From Flavitalea sp035525775 (GTDB lineage Bacteria; Bacteroidota; Bacteroidia; Chitinophagales; Chitinophagaceae), in contig DATLDR010000243.1 in assembly GCA_035525775.1 (NCBI GenBank), forward strand, positions 9,432-73,431: a stretch of 64,000 nucleotides of DNA, given 5' to 3'. Below the pieces are notes generated by a model. It made no database searches. It was given only the letters and a program-made list of their open reading frames with translations, and was not told the DNA's origin. Below are positions 18,520 to 27,981 of the stretch, piece after piece. Numbering within the stretch: position 1 is the first letter of the stretch; every line of letters begins with the position of its first letter. The translations under genes were made by a program, and so were the position numbers.

Positions 18520-18536
18520 CCAAACCAGCGGTTTGG
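18520..18536 (-). terminator. Hairpin between nuclease gene and serC
   Basis: CCAAACC (18520-18526) and GGTTTGG (18530-18536) form a 7-bp stem with a 3-nt loop, starting 5 nt after the stop codon of the upstream nuclease gene. No clear T-run follows, so it may be a weak terminator or a protein-binding palindrome upstream of the serC promoter. Confidence 0.45.
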
Positions 18537-18541
18537 CAAAC

Positions 18542-19498
18542 TCATTCACATGACCTGCCTTTAACTTTTTCCTTCTTCCATTTCATCTCGATCAGGTTCA
18601 ATTCTACCTGATCATCTTCAGATAATTCTTTCCTGCTCAAGTCCTTGAGGTTAGGCTGTCCGGCATTTACCCAGGCAGTATACCAGAATGAGGCTACTGC
18701 AAAAACAGATTGCCGTAATCTCCTTTCCACCATTCCGTTGAGTATTTTGTTGTATGCCGATGAATAGTCGGCAGAGTATTGTTTTATGATCACACCATTT
18801 CTTTTTTCGTATGCATATTTTTTATCTGAAGTAAAAGTTGCATTCAACCGTTTTTCAAACTGCAATACAGAGTCACTTGCCAGTGCGCTTTCTTCAACCC
18901 TTTTCCATGTGAACTCCAGAGGATTTTTGATATACATTGCCCTGCCTGCAAAAAGATCCCATTCGGTTTCAGCATATATTTCCGGTAGCCGTGATTCCCA
19001 GAAACCATGTATTCCCTGCTGCCCCGTCAACTGACCATTGTGATTCGCCGACGTATGTAACGGTACATGCGCATCCCCAAGGTAATGACCTGTTTCTGCA
19101 GATAACTTAAGTATGGCAGTTACATTTTTTTCTTTGAACGCTTTTGTAAGCCTTGCCAGCATAACCTGTACCCACCAGGGAACTATACCGTGCAGCATCA
19201 GGCTATCCTCAGAAAATTTTTCAACAGCCTTCGTCCATGACCGGGGTATCGATATTCCGCAATAAATGTCCATATCAATGTAATGTCTCGGACCTTCCTC
19301 TAATACAGCATATCTTCTTTTATCCGGGTCAACAGCATGCGAACTGATGTATTGTATATGCGGTTTATAGAAAAATATCATTTCGGGAGGCAGAACAAAT
19401 ACAGCCTGGTAATTAATGAGCCTGTGTCCATAAAATCCCCAGCAAAAGCCTTTAAGGGTTAAGATTATTAAAACAGAAACCAAGAAAATTCTTTTCAT
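18542..19498 (-). CDS. Secreted S1/P1 nuclease / zinc-dependent phospholipase C-like protein
   Basis: A signal peptide ends before WGFYGHR, so the mature protein would begin with Trp, the N-terminal zinc ligand typical of the S1/P1 nuclease and phospholipase C superfamily. Further His/Asp zinc ligands lie in PRHYIDMD, ETGHYLGDAHVPLHTS and the downstream FWESRLPEIY. The 318-residue length fits. Probably a periplasmic or secreted trinuclear-zinc hydrolase of nucleic acids or phosphodiesters; which of these cannot be told from sequence. Follows the DUF502 gene by 19 nt. Confidence 0.82.
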   Translation of the reverse strand: MKRIFLVSVLIILTLKGFCWGFYGHRLINYQAVFVLPPEMIFFYKPHIQYISSHAVDPDKRRYAVLEEGPRHYIDMDIYCGISIPRSWTKAVEKFSEDSLMLHGIVPWWVQVMLARLTKAFKEKNVTAILKLSAETGHYLGDAHVPLHTSANHNGQLTGQQGIHGFWESRLPEIYAETEWDLFAGRAMYIKNPLEFTWKRVEESALASDSVLQFEKRLNATFTSDKKYAYEKRNGVIIKQYSADYSSAYNKILNGMVERRLRQSVFAVASFWYTAWVNAGQPNLKDLSRKELSEDDQVELNLIEMKWKKEKVKGRSCE

Positions 19499-19517
19499 TC
19501 ATACTTTTTATACATGA

Positions 19518-20138
19518 TTATTCATCTATTTGTGTTACGCCTCCTGAGATGGCAAACTTCATGGCATCTGCAGAACTGATATCTGTCAATACTTTTACTC
19601 GTTCCTTTTTAAGAAAAAACAATTCACCCGTAAATGCATATGCCTTCGGTACATATACTGCAACATATTCCTGCAGTCCGAATTGAAGCAGCTCTTCCTG
19701 GGTAATGAAACCAATCTGCCATACGTGCCGGTCCTGTACACTCACCAGCACCGCTTTATCAAATTTTCGCTTGTTGCCGGCAAAAGCTTCAAAAAAATCT
19801 TTAACGGTGCTATAAATAATTTTAATTCCTGGTGTTCTTTCAAGAATAGTATCAAAAAGATCTACTAGCCGTCCAACAAAGAATGAAGACGATATGTATC
19901 CTACAAATACAACCGTTAGAATCAGCACAATAAAACCCATCCCTGGTATTTTAACCGGATTTCCGTGCGCGTCTATCCCCCACAGTGGAAGTATTTTTCC
20001 AAATGCTGCCGGCAAAATGTTATCAATGAAATTAAAGAGCGCTGTTACGGCATATATGGTAATAATAATAGGTGCCAGAATAATCAAGCCCTGCAGAAAA
20101 TACTGGAACAGCTTCTTTAATGTTTGCCTTTTTTTCAT
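19518..20138 (-). CDS. DUF502 family membrane protein
   Basis: Two transmembrane segments (about residues 15-37 and 68-92) and a soluble C-terminal part with RTPGIKIIYSTVKDFFEAF and VFSTYL-free YVPKAYAFTGELFFL, as in DUF502. The function of the family is unknown. An in-frame extension to 20204 exists; I chose the ATG at 20138 (MKKRQTLKKLF), which is normal for the family and sits just behind a good promoter (20156-20184). Divergent from the efflux regulator gene. 206 residues. Confidence 0.82.
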   Translation of the reverse strand: MKKRQTLKKLFQYFLQGLIILAPIIITIYAVTALFNFIDNILPAAFGKILPLWGIDAHGNPVKIPGMGFIVLILTVVFVGYISSSFFVGRLVDLFDTILERTPGIKIIYSTVKDFFEAFAGNKRKFDKAVLVSVQDRHVWQIGFITQEELLQFGLQEYVAVYVPKAYAFTGELFFLKKERVKVLTDISSADAMKFAISGGVTQIDE

Positions 20139-20155
20139 ATCCTTTGAAATTTCAT

Positions 20156-20184
20156 CAAAAATAGGCTGCCCGTTCCGTAACAAA
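20156..20184 (-). promoter_or_regulatory. Promoter of the DUF502 gene
   Basis: On the minus strand TTTG (20184-20181), 17 nt, then TATTTTTG (20163-20156), an exact -7 match. The predicted transcript start is only about 10 nt before the ATG at 20138, which supports that start choice. Confidence 0.5.
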
Positions 20185-20220
20185 TAGGTTGAAAAAACGG
20201 TCAATTGAAAAGAATTTTAC

Positions 20221-20248
20221 GGAAACTTTGGCAACACAAAAAGTTTCC
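20221..20248. promoter_or_regulatory. Inverted repeat, probable TetR operator
   Basis: GGAAACTTT (20221-20229) and AAAGTTTCC (20240-20248) are perfect 9-bp inverted arms with a 10-nt spacer. The repeat covers the -33 element and most of the spacer of the efflux-operon promoter, so a bound dimer would block RNA polymerase. TetR regulators commonly bind such palindromes before their own gene. Confidence 0.7.
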
Positions 20249-20257
20249 ATAGTTTTG
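20227..20257 (+). promoter_or_regulatory. Promoter of the TetR-RND efflux operon
   Basis: TTTG (20227-20230), 19 nt, then TAGTTTTG (20250-20257): both elements match the Bacteroidota housekeeping consensus at ideal spacing. Transcription would start near 20264, about 14 nt before the tetR ATG. Confidence 0.7.
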
Positions 20258-20277
20258 CGCTCTTTTTATTGTGAATT

Positions 20278-20898
20278 ATGGAAATAAAAGAAAGGATACA
20301 GCAAAAAGCCAACGATCTGTTTCGCCGGTATGGAGTTAAGTCTATTACTATGGATGAGATAGCGACACAGGTTGGCGCTTCAAAAAAAACAATCTATCAG
20401 TATTTCTCCGACAAGGATGAGCTTGTTGAAGCGGTAGTAAAACATACCATCGACTTCGCCCAGAAAACCTGCGACGACAACAGAGACAGGTCGAAAGACG
20501 CCGTTGATGAACTTTTTCAGGCCATGGATTTTATCCAGCAGATTTTTTCTGACATGAATCCTGCCATGATGTATGATCTTGAAAGATTTCATCCGCAATC
20601 ATACAAGGTATTTCTTGACCATAAGAACAAATACCTGTTCGATGCGATTAAAACCAACCTCAAAAGAGGCATTGACGAAGAACTTTACAGGTCGGAGATC
20701 AATATAGACATTATTGCAAAATTCAGGCTGGAGGGAATGATGATAGCATTTAACCAGGATGTTTATCCGGCTTCGAAATTTAACCTCGGCGAACTCCAGA
20801 CCTCTTTAATCGAACATTTCCTTTTCGGTGTAGCATCACTGAAAGGATATAAACTGATTTTGAAATATCAACAGGAAAGAATAAAAGTTAACAGATGA
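20278..20898 (+). CDS. TetR/AcrR family transcriptional regulator
   Basis: N-terminal helix-turn-helix (about residues 10-50) with the family signature ITMDEIATQVGASKKTIYQYFSDKDELV split over two helices; the remaining 150 residues are the helical ligand-binding and dimerisation domain. First gene of the efflux operon; its stop overlaps the start of the TolC gene by 4 nt. It probably represses its own promoter through the palindrome at 20221-20248 and is released by a pump substrate. The ligand is unknown. Confidence 0.92.
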   Translation: MEIKERIQQKANDLFRRYGVKSITMDEIATQVGASKKTIYQYFSDKDELVEAVVKHTIDFAQKTCDDNRDRSKDAVDELFQAMDFIQQIFSDMNPAMMYDLERFHPQSYKVFLDHKNKYLFDAIKTNLKRGIDEELYRSEINIDIIAKFRLEGMMIAFNQDVYPASKFNLGELQTSLIEHFLFGVASLKGYKLILKYQQERIKVNR

Positions 20899-22328
20899 AT
20901 CATTTTGACATGACAATTTTTATGAACAGGAAATTATACATGAGATCAATACCAGTTCTTTTGCTGGCAACTTTGGCAATAACAGCTTCTGCACAGGACA
21001 CCACTTATGCTATGTCGGTTAAGCAGGCAGTAGAGTATGCTACAGAAAACAGTTACCCGGTAAAAAATGCAATGATCGGAATAGATCTTCAGCGTCAGCA
21101 GAACAGGGAGATCACCGCAGCAGCTTATCCACAGCTGAATGGAAGTGCTAATACATCATACTTCCCTAATGTTGCAGTGCAGAGCTTTCCGAACTTCATT
21201 GCTGCTGCTGCATATGGAGTGCTGGTACAGGAAGGTGTTAAAACAGGTGCAGGCAATCCGATAGTGGCCCCATCTGATTTTGGGTTCGTAGAAGCGCAGT
21301 TCGGAACAAAGTATACTGCATCAGGCGGCGTCGATTTATCACAATTGCTTTTCGACGGTCAGGTTTTTGTAGGCTTGCAGGCACGAAAAACAGCCATTCA
21401 GTTTGCCTCCAAAACAGCGGATGTTACTAAAGAACAGATAAAGGCAAACGTTTACAAAATATACTATCAGCTGCAGGCAGGTAAACAGCAGATCGGTACA
21501 ATCGATGCCAACATTACCAGATTTGAAAAATTACTGAACGATACAAAGGAAATATTCAAAAACGGATTCGCTGAAAAACTGGATGTGAGCAAGGCGGAAG
21601 TAAGCTTAACCAACCTGCGTACAGAAAAACTTAAAATCCAAAACCGCCTGGAAACAGGATATCTCGGATTAAAAATGCTGATGGGTATGCCCCTACAGGC
21701 GCAGCTTACGTTAACCGATTCTTTGCCTGAAAACATTTTCAGCCAGGAGATACTTGATACGAAATTTCAATATTCCGAAAGGGTAGAGCATGAACAACTT
21801 GATCTGAACAGGAAACTTAATGAATACAATATCAGAAGATTTAAGCTTAGTTACCTGCCAACTGTTTCTTTAAGCACTTCTTATTATAAGCTTGCACAGC
21901 GAAATGAGTTTAATTTTTTTAAAACAGGCGAACCATGGTTTCCGTCATCATCAATCGCATTAAGAATCAACGTTCCAATTTTTGATGGTTTTGCAAAAGC
22001 TGCACGTGTGCGTACTGCCCAACTGCAGCTTGAACAAACAAACAACAATCTGAAGAACCTTGAGCTTAGCATTGACCGGGAGATCTCGGAAACGCGGATT
22101 AATCTAAGATCTGCAGTAGCTGCAATGGTATTCCAGAAAAAGAATATGGCCCTTGCAGAAGACGTATATAATCAGACAAAATTAAAATACGAACAGGGAC
22201 TCGGATCTAATCTTGAAATCACCAATTCACAGGCAGAGCTCACAACGGCGCAGAATAATTATTATTCTGCTCTTTATGATGCGATCGTTTCAAGAGTTGA
22301 TTACCTGCGGGCAACCGGCAAGCTTTAA
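20895..22328 (+). CDS. TolC-family outer membrane efflux protein
   Basis: Outer membrane channel of the tripartite pump. The signal peptide core (SIPVLLLATLAITASAQ) ends near residue 34; the rest shows the two OEP repeats with long helical coiled coils, for example around 170-250 and 390-470. The ATG at 20895 overlaps the tetR stop (ATGA) and suggests coupling; ATGs at 20922 or 20940 would give a more usual signal peptide. Acts with the MFP and RND genes that follow. Confidence 0.92.
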   Translation: MNHFDMTIFMNRKLYMRSIPVLLLATLAITASAQDTTYAMSVKQAVEYATENSYPVKNAMIGIDLQRQQNREITAAAYPQLNGSANTSYFPNVAVQSFPNFIAAAAYGVLVQEGVKTGAGNPIVAPSDFGFVEAQFGTKYTASGGVDLSQLLFDGQVFVGLQARKTAIQFASKTADVTKEQIKANVYKIYYQLQAGKQQIGTIDANITRFEKLLNDTKEIFKNGFAEKLDVSKAEVSLTNLRTEKLKIQNRLETGYLGLKMLMGMPLQAQLTLTDSLPENIFSQEILDTKFQYSERVEHEQLDLNRKLNEYNIRRFKLSYLPTVSLSTSYYKLAQRNEFNFFKTGEPWFPSSSIALRINVPIFDGFAKAARVRTAQLQLEQTNNNLKNLELSIDREISETRINLRSAVAAMVFQKKNMALAEDVYNQTKLKYEQGLGSNLEITNSQAELTTAQNNYYSALYDAIVSRVDYLRATGKL

Positions 22329-22367
22329 AAGATAAAATTGATTTTCAAATACTTCAAAATAAATAGC

Positions 22368-23528
22368 ATGTTTAAATTAACACCTGTATTGCTCACCATG
22401 ATCCTCATAATGTCGTGCGGCAGCAGTTCAAAGGAGAGAAAAGGCGAAACAACAGATAAGAAATCTGAGCTGAAACAGCTGAAAAATGAGCAGGCAAAAT
22501 TGAATGAAAAGATACGCAGCATAGAAAATGATCTGGCGAAGTCCGATACTTCGGTTGCAGCAAATGCAAAGCTTGTTGAAATAAAAAGTATGGCGTCAGA
22601 TAAGTTTACACATTTTATTGATCTGCAGGGAAAGGTTGATGCGGAGAATATTGCATTTGTTGCTCCGCGCGGAATGGGCGGCCAGGTGAAATCAGTGTAT
22701 GTAGCACAAGGCCAGGAAGTGAAAAAAGGCCAGCTTCTCATAAGGCTCGATGATGTTGTTGCCCGTCAGCAGGTTGAACAGCTTAAGGTGCAGCTCAACC
22801 TTGTGAATACACTTTACGAAAGAAGAAAAAATCTTTGGGACAAACAGATAGGAACGGAAGTGGAATTGCTTCAGGCAAAAACAAATGTAGAAAACTTGCA
22901 GAAACAGCTGACAATGCTGAACGAACAGGTCAGCATGTTGAATGTACATGCTGAAATGAATGGTGTGGCAGATATGGTGAACATCAAAGTAGGTGAATAT
23001 TTTTCTCCGGCAACAGCGAGTGTAAAAGGCATAAGGATCGTGAATACGAATAATTTAAAAGTAACAGTTGAAGTGCCTGAAAGCTACCTGCATAAAGTTG
23101 ATAAAGGATCTGTAATAGAGATCACTTTACCCGACATTAACAAAACGGTTACTTCTAAAGTGAGTGTAAAGGGAAGTATGATAGATCCTGCATCCCGTTC
23201 CTTTTATATTGAAGCTAAGATCCCTTCTTCAAAGGAATTTCATCCCAATCAGATTGCAATGGTAAGAATACAAGATTACCAGGCAAAAGATGCCATCACC
23301 ATTCCGATGAACACTTTGCAGAATGACGAGAAAGGTAAATATGTGATGGTAGCCGTTAATGAGAATGGTAAATTATTAGCCAGAAAAAGGCAGGTAGAGG
23401 TTGGCGAGCTATATGGAAATAATCTTGAAGTAAAGACAGGGCTTAAACCAAATGATTCACTTATCACACAAGGTTTTCAGGGATTATATGATGGTCAGCT
23501 AGTGGTTACAGGTGATAATAAATCTTAA
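22368..23528 (+). CDS. RND efflux periplasmic adaptor (membrane fusion protein), lipoprotein
   Basis: Links the inner-membrane pump to TolC. The signal peptide ends in IMSCGSSS, so it is a lipoprotein. A coiled coil (about 22-60) is followed by the biotinyl-lipoyl halves (VKSVYVAQGQEVKKGQLLIRL), the alpha-hairpin (about 130-190) and beta-barrel/membrane-proximal domains. I took the ATG at 22368, since the frame upstream only offers a TTG and would put extra residues before the signal peptide. 386 residues. Lies 39 nt after tolC and 36 nt before the RND gene. Confidence 0.92.
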   Translation: MFKLTPVLLTMILIMSCGSSSKERKGETTDKKSELKQLKNEQAKLNEKIRSIENDLAKSDTSVAANAKLVEIKSMASDKFTHFIDLQGKVDAENIAFVAPRGMGGQVKSVYVAQGQEVKKGQLLIRLDDVVARQQVEQLKVQLNLVNTLYERRKNLWDKQIGTEVELLQAKTNVENLQKQLTMLNEQVSMLNVHAEMNGVADMVNIKVGEYFSPATASVKGIRIVNTNNLKVTVEVPESYLHKVDKGSVIEITLPDINKTVTSKVSVKGSMIDPASRSFYIEAKIPSSKEFHPNQIAMVRIQDYQAKDAITIPMNTLQNDEKGKYVMVAVNENGKLLARKRQVEVGELYGNNLEVKTGLKPNDSLITQGFQGLYDGQLVVTGDNKS

Positions 23529-23564
23529 GAAAGGAATAGACAGCCAACACTACAAAAAATCATT

Positions 23565-26500
23565 ATGAGTTCATTAAATATTAAGGAGAGAATAAAACAG
23601 TTTAAGCCTACCACCTGGAGTATTAAAAACAGAACGTCGATTTATCTGTTGATGTTTTTCATTTCGCTTATCGGTATTACCCAGTTCTTCACTCTTCCCA
23701 AGGAACAATTTCCCGACCTGGTAATCCCTAAAATTTATATTCAGACTATTTATGTAGGTAACTCTCCAAAAGACATGGAGAACCTGGTTACCCAGCCGAT
23801 AGAAAAGCAGCTTAAATCAATATCAGGTATAAAGATCGATAAGATTACGAGTACCTCCATTCAGGATTTTTCAGCCATCATCATTGATTTTGATGCATCG
23901 GAAAAAGTGGATGTGGCTTTGCAGAAAGTGAAGGATGCAGTGGATAAGGCAAAACCTGATTTGCCAACTGACCTTACTGAAGAACCTTCAGTTAGGGATA
24001 TTAATCTTTCTGACCTTCCCATCATGGCGATCAACCTGAGCGGTGATTATGATCCTATGCGTTTGAAAGAATTAGCGGATGATATGCAGGATAAGCTTGA
24101 AGAGCTTCCGCAGATCAACAGGGTAGATATAGTTGGTGCTGTAGAAAGAGAATTCCAGATTAATGTAGATCAGTACAGGATGCAAAGCTCGAACATAACG
24201 TTCGATGATATTGCAAATGCCGTTGCCCGCGAAAATCTTGATGTGTCGGGCGGTCTTCTTGAAGTGGGCAATATGAAAAGAAGCATGCAGCTGAAAGGAC
24301 AATTCAAAACAGCTGCAGACATAGAAAAGATTATTGTGCGTAACACCAGTGGCAACCCGATCTACCTGAAAGATATTGCTACTATAAAAGACACCACCAA
24401 AGAGAAAGAAAGCTACGCACGTCTCGAAGGAAAGAATGTGATCACTTTGAATGTCATTAAGAGAAGTGGTGAAAATCTTATAGAAACAGCCGAACAGATA
24501 AAAAATTCTGTGGCTGAAATGAAGAAAACAGTTCTGCCACCTGATCTGAAGGTAGTGCTCACCGGCGACCTGAGTAAGAACGCAAGTCACTCATTCAATG
24601 ATCTTGTGAATACTATAGTGATCGGATTTATACTGGTACTCATCATCCTGATGTTTTTCATGGGTGTTACCAATGCATTTTTCGTGGCACTCAGTGTGCC
24701 GCTCAGCATGTTCGTTGCTTTCATGTTTCTTCCGGCGGCAGATATGATGGTAGGAGCGAATGTTACACTGAACTTTATTGTACTGTTTGCGTTATTGTTC
24801 GGTCTTGGGATTATAGTGGATGACGCCATTGTGGTAATTGAAAATACACACAGGATCTTTATTGAAGGAAGAGGAAGGATAAGTGCAGAACGTTCTGCAA
24901 TGATGGCTGCGGGAGAAATTTTTATACCGGTACTGGCCGGAACACTCACAACACTGGCACCTTTCTTCCCGCTTCTGTTCTGGCCGGGACTCATTGGTAA
25001 GTTCATGATCTACCTGCCGGTGATGCTGATCTTTACTTTAACGGCTTCATTGATTGTGGCGTTTATCATGAACCCGGTATTCGCGGTTGATTTTATGAAT
25101 CATCCTGAAGGTGGCACCCACAAGAAAACCGATATATTCAGGAAGAAAGGATTCTGGATTGGATTGATATTGGGAATTATTCTTGATGTAGTAGGATTTC
25201 CTTTTCTCGGTAACATTCTCCTGCTGATTATAATATTAGTTGTACTGAACAAATTTGTGATTGAAGGTGTTATCCGCGGATTCCAGAATCGTGTGTTACC
25301 GGCAATCATGGCCAGGTATGAGAAGATGCTATACTGGGCACTGAAAGGATGGCGGCCTGTATGGCTGCTGTTAGGAACCATCGGCTTGTTCCTGGTAAGC
25401 TTAATGATTTTTATTGGGGCAGTCGGTTCAAAACGGGTAGGAGTAGTATTCTTCCCGTCTGCAGATCCGAACTATGTGTATGTATACCTGAAGCTGCCTG
25501 TAGGAACTGATGTTGACTACACTGATTCAGTAACCAGGGTAATGGAAAAGCGTGTGTATAGCGCACTCGGAATGGAGAATGGCAAAAAAAATCCTCTAGT
25601 TGAAAGTGTTATATCGAACGTGGCAGTTGGTGCAAGTGACCCGAGCAGCGGCGATCAGAGTACACGTCCCGAACTGGGCCGTATACAGGTTTCATTTATT
25701 GAATTCAAAAACAGACACGGAGTTTCTACTAAAAAGGTTCTTGACACTATCAGGCAATCGGTGAAAGGAATTCCCGGCGCAGAAATTTCAGTGAACCAGG
25801 AAGCATCAGGCCCGCCCGTAGACCCTCCGGTAAATATTGAAATCGCAAGCGAGGATTTTGATAATCTTATTAAAACAGCAGTGGCTTTAAAAAACTACCT
25901 GGATTCTATCCAGGTGCCTGGCGTTGAAGAACTCAAAATGAATATAGATTTAACTAATCCTGAAGTTTCGCTTACTGTTGACCGTGAAAGGGCCATGATA
26001 CAGGGTGTTTCATCTGCTCAGATTGGAATGCAGATAAGAACAGCGTTATTTGGCCGTGAGGTGTCACAAATTAAAGATGGAGAAGATGAATATAAGATCC
26101 AGCTCCGCAATGAAGAATTGCAAAGAAAGAGTTTGCCTGATCTGTTGAACATGAATATCACTTTTCGTGATATGGCTTCAGGGCTTGTAAAACATGTACC
26201 GATCAGTTCACTCGTTAAAGTTGATTACACCACCACTCTTGGAAGTGTAAAAAGAAAGGATAACAAACGGTCAATCATTTTACGTTCAAATGTGCTGGAA
26301 TCGGAAGGATACAATGCCAACGGCGTGAATGCAGAATTAAAATCTCATATCAACAATTTTACCGGCATTCAGGAAGGAGTAACGATCAGGCAGACAGGCG
26401 AAAGTGAGCAGCAGGCTGAAACAGGCGCATTTCTTGCGAAAGCACTTGTATATGCTTTAATGATCATTCTTTTCATACTCGTTATTCAGTTCAATTCAAT

Positions 26501-27155
26501 AAGCAAATCTGTAATCATACTTACTGAGATCGTATTCAGCATAATTGGAGTTTTTCTTGGCTTTGCATTAACAGGCATGGATGTATCCGTAGCAATGACT
26601 GGCCTGGGTGTGGTTGGCCTTGCAGGCATAGTGGTGAAGAATGGCATCCTTGTGATTGAATTTGCAGATGAGCTGCGGGCACGTGGAATGAAAACACGTG
26701 AGGCGGTAATTAAAGCCGGCAAAACCCGTATTATACCAGTATTGCTTACTGCTCTTGCTGCGATCTTTGGTCTGATACCACTTGGCATTGGCTTCAATAT
26801 CAATTTCGTAACCATGTTTGAAAAACTGGATCCGCAGATCTGGTTTGGAGGAGACAGTGCGTCATTCTGGAAACCCCTGGCATGGACGATCATCTTCGGT
26901 CTTATTTCAGCATTCTTTATGACGCTTGTAATCGTTCCATCAATGTACCTTATTGCAGAAAGATTACGACGACCAATGAGAAGAATGTTCGGTGGTAAAT
27001 GGGTATCCATGATGGGTATTCCTCCGTTAATTATTATTTTTATGTTTATGATGATGGCATCTTCATTGTATCATTCGTGGGTAGAAGTTCCAAGGCGAAG
27101 AAGAAAACTGGCTGGAGCTAACGTTGACGAAAAATTCATTAAGAGCTGGTTTTGA
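23565..27155 (+). CDS. RND efflux transporter permease
   Basis: Inner-membrane proton-driven pump of the HAE/AcrB type. N-terminal transmembrane helix near 25-45, porter domain with the PKxxIQT segment, and the proton-relay pair Asp419-Asp420 in LGIIVDDAIVVIENTHRI; a second half repeats this plan with VVGLAGIVVKNGILVIEF. At 1196 residues it is longer than AcrB (about 1050): an extra hydrophobic insertion sits at about 510-575, and an additional transmembrane segment with a basic tail closes the C terminus (about 1145-1196). Substrate range unknown. Confidence 0.94.
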   Translation: MSSLNIKERIKQFKPTTWSIKNRTSIYLLMFFISLIGITQFFTLPKEQFPDLVIPKIYIQTIYVGNSPKDMENLVTQPIEKQLKSISGIKIDKITSTSIQDFSAIIIDFDASEKVDVALQKVKDAVDKAKPDLPTDLTEEPSVRDINLSDLPIMAINLSGDYDPMRLKELADDMQDKLEELPQINRVDIVGAVEREFQINVDQYRMQSSNITFDDIANAVARENLDVSGGLLEVGNMKRSMQLKGQFKTAADIEKIIVRNTSGNPIYLKDIATIKDTTKEKESYARLEGKNVITLNVIKRSGENLIETAEQIKNSVAEMKKTVLPPDLKVVLTGDLSKNASHSFNDLVNTIVIGFILVLIILMFFMGVTNAFFVALSVPLSMFVAFMFLPAADMMVGANVTLNFIVLFALLFGLGIIVDDAIVVIENTHRIFIEGRGRISAERSAMMAAGEIFIPVLAGTLTTLAPFFPLLFWPGLIGKFMIYLPVMLIFTLTASLIVAFIMNPVFAVDFMNHPEGGTHKKTDIFRKKGFWIGLILGIILDVVGFPFLGNILLLIIILVVLNKFVIEGVIRGFQNRVLPAIMARYEKMLYWALKGWRPVWLLLGTIGLFLVSLMIFIGAVGSKRVGVVFFPSADPNYVYVYLKLPVGTDVDYTDSVTRVMEKRVYSALGMENGKKNPLVESVISNVAVGASDPSSGDQSTRPELGRIQVSFIEFKNRHGVSTKKVLDTIRQSVKGIPGAEISVNQEASGPPVDPPVNIEIASEDFDNLIKTAVALKNYLDSIQVPGVEELKMNIDLTNPEVSLTVDRERAMIQGVSSAQIGMQIRTALFGREVSQIKDGEDEYKIQLRNEELQRKSLPDLLNMNITFRDMASGLVKHVPISSLVKVDYTTTLGSVKRKDNKRSIILRSNVLESEGYNANGVNAELKSHINNFTGIQEGVTIRQTGESEQQAETGAFLAKALVYALMIILFILVIQFNSISKSVIILTEIVFSIIGVFLGFALTGMDVSVAMTGLGVVGLAGIVVKNGILVIEFADELRARGMKTREAVIKAGKTRIIPVLLTALAAIFGLIPLGIGFNINFVTMFEKLDPQIWFGGDSASFWKPLAWTIIFGLISAFFMTLVIVPSMYLIAERLRRPMRRMFGGKWVSMMGIPPLIIIFMFMMMASSLYHSWVEVPRRRRKLAGANVDEKFIKSWF

Positions 27156-27177
27156 TTAACCGGAAAAAACTACTTGT

Positions 27178-27969
27178 ATGATAACAAATCATGAAATAGA
27201 CTACCGGATCCATGGCGAAGAAATGCAGTATGTGGACGTTGAACTGGATCCTTCAGAAACTGCAATCGCTGAAAGTGGTGCATTTATGATGATGCAGGAT
27301 GGTATTGAAATGCAAACAATTTTTGGTGACGGATCAAAGCCACAGCAGGGAATTTTAGGCAAGTTGATGTCAGCCGGCAAGCGTGTGCTTACCGGCGAAA
27401 GCCTGTTTATGACAGCATTCACTAATACCAGCCAGGGTAAAAGGAAAGTTAGCTTTGCCTCACCATATCCCGGCAAGATCATTCCATTGGATCTGATGAG
27501 AATGGGTGGTAAAGTAGTTTGCCAGAAAGATTCTTTTCTGTGTGCAGCAAAAGGGGTGTCGATAGGAATTGAATTTCAGCGTAAGCTTGGAACAGGATTA
27601 TTTGGTGGCGAAGGATTCATTATGCAAAAACTCGAAGGTGATGGAATGGCATTTGTTCATGCAGGTGGTCATGTAACTGAAAGGGAACTTCAGCCAGGTG
27701 AGTTGCTTAATATCGATACCGGTTGCGTTGTAGCCTTTACACAAACTGTGAATTATGACATTCAGTTTGTTGGTGGAATTAAAAATAGTTTGTTCGGAGG
27801 TGAAGGATTATTCTTTGCAACACTTCGCGGTCCGGGTAAAGTATGGATACAAACTTTACCGATCAGCAGGCTTGCAGGACGAATACTGGCGTATGGCACA
27901 TACAAGCGCAAAGAAGAAGGAAGTTTGCTTGGCGGAATAGGGAACGTTCTCGATGGAGATGGATGGTAA
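27178..27969 (+). CDS. TIGR00266/AIM24 family protein
   Basis: A 263-residue beta-rich protein of the AIM24/TIGR00266 family, recognised from VDVELDPSETAIAESGAFMMM, the GGEGFIMQKLEGDG repeat and FFATLRGPGKVWIQTLPISRLA. Members occur in bacteria, archaea and yeast mitochondria; the function in bacteria is unknown. No signal peptide. It follows the RND gene by 22 nt and could be the last gene of that operon. It converges on ricT with a 12-nt gap. Confidence 0.85.
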   Translation: MITNHEIDYRIHGEEMQYVDVELDPSETAIAESGAFMMMQDGIEMQTIFGDGSKPQQGILGKLMSAGKRVLTGESLFMTAFTNTSQGKRKVSFASPYPGKIIPLDLMRMGGKVVCQKDSFLCAAKGVSIGIEFQRKLGTGLFGGEGFIMQKLEGDGMAFVHAGGHVTERELQPGELLNIDTGCVVAFTQTVNYDIQFVGGIKNSLFGGEGLFFATLRGPGKVWIQTLPISRLAGRILAYGTYKRKEEGSLLGGIGNVLDGDGW

Positions 27970-27981
27970 CGGCCAAAAATT

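Noticed and set aside
22338..22367. TTG start for the membrane fusion protein
   Set aside because: It would place ten residues before a complete lipoprotein signal peptide that begins at the ATG at 22368.
24072..27010. Long antisense open frames inside the RND gene (about 170 codons each)
   Set aside because: They lie opposite a strongly conserved gene, lack homologous features and have the composition expected of shadow frames.
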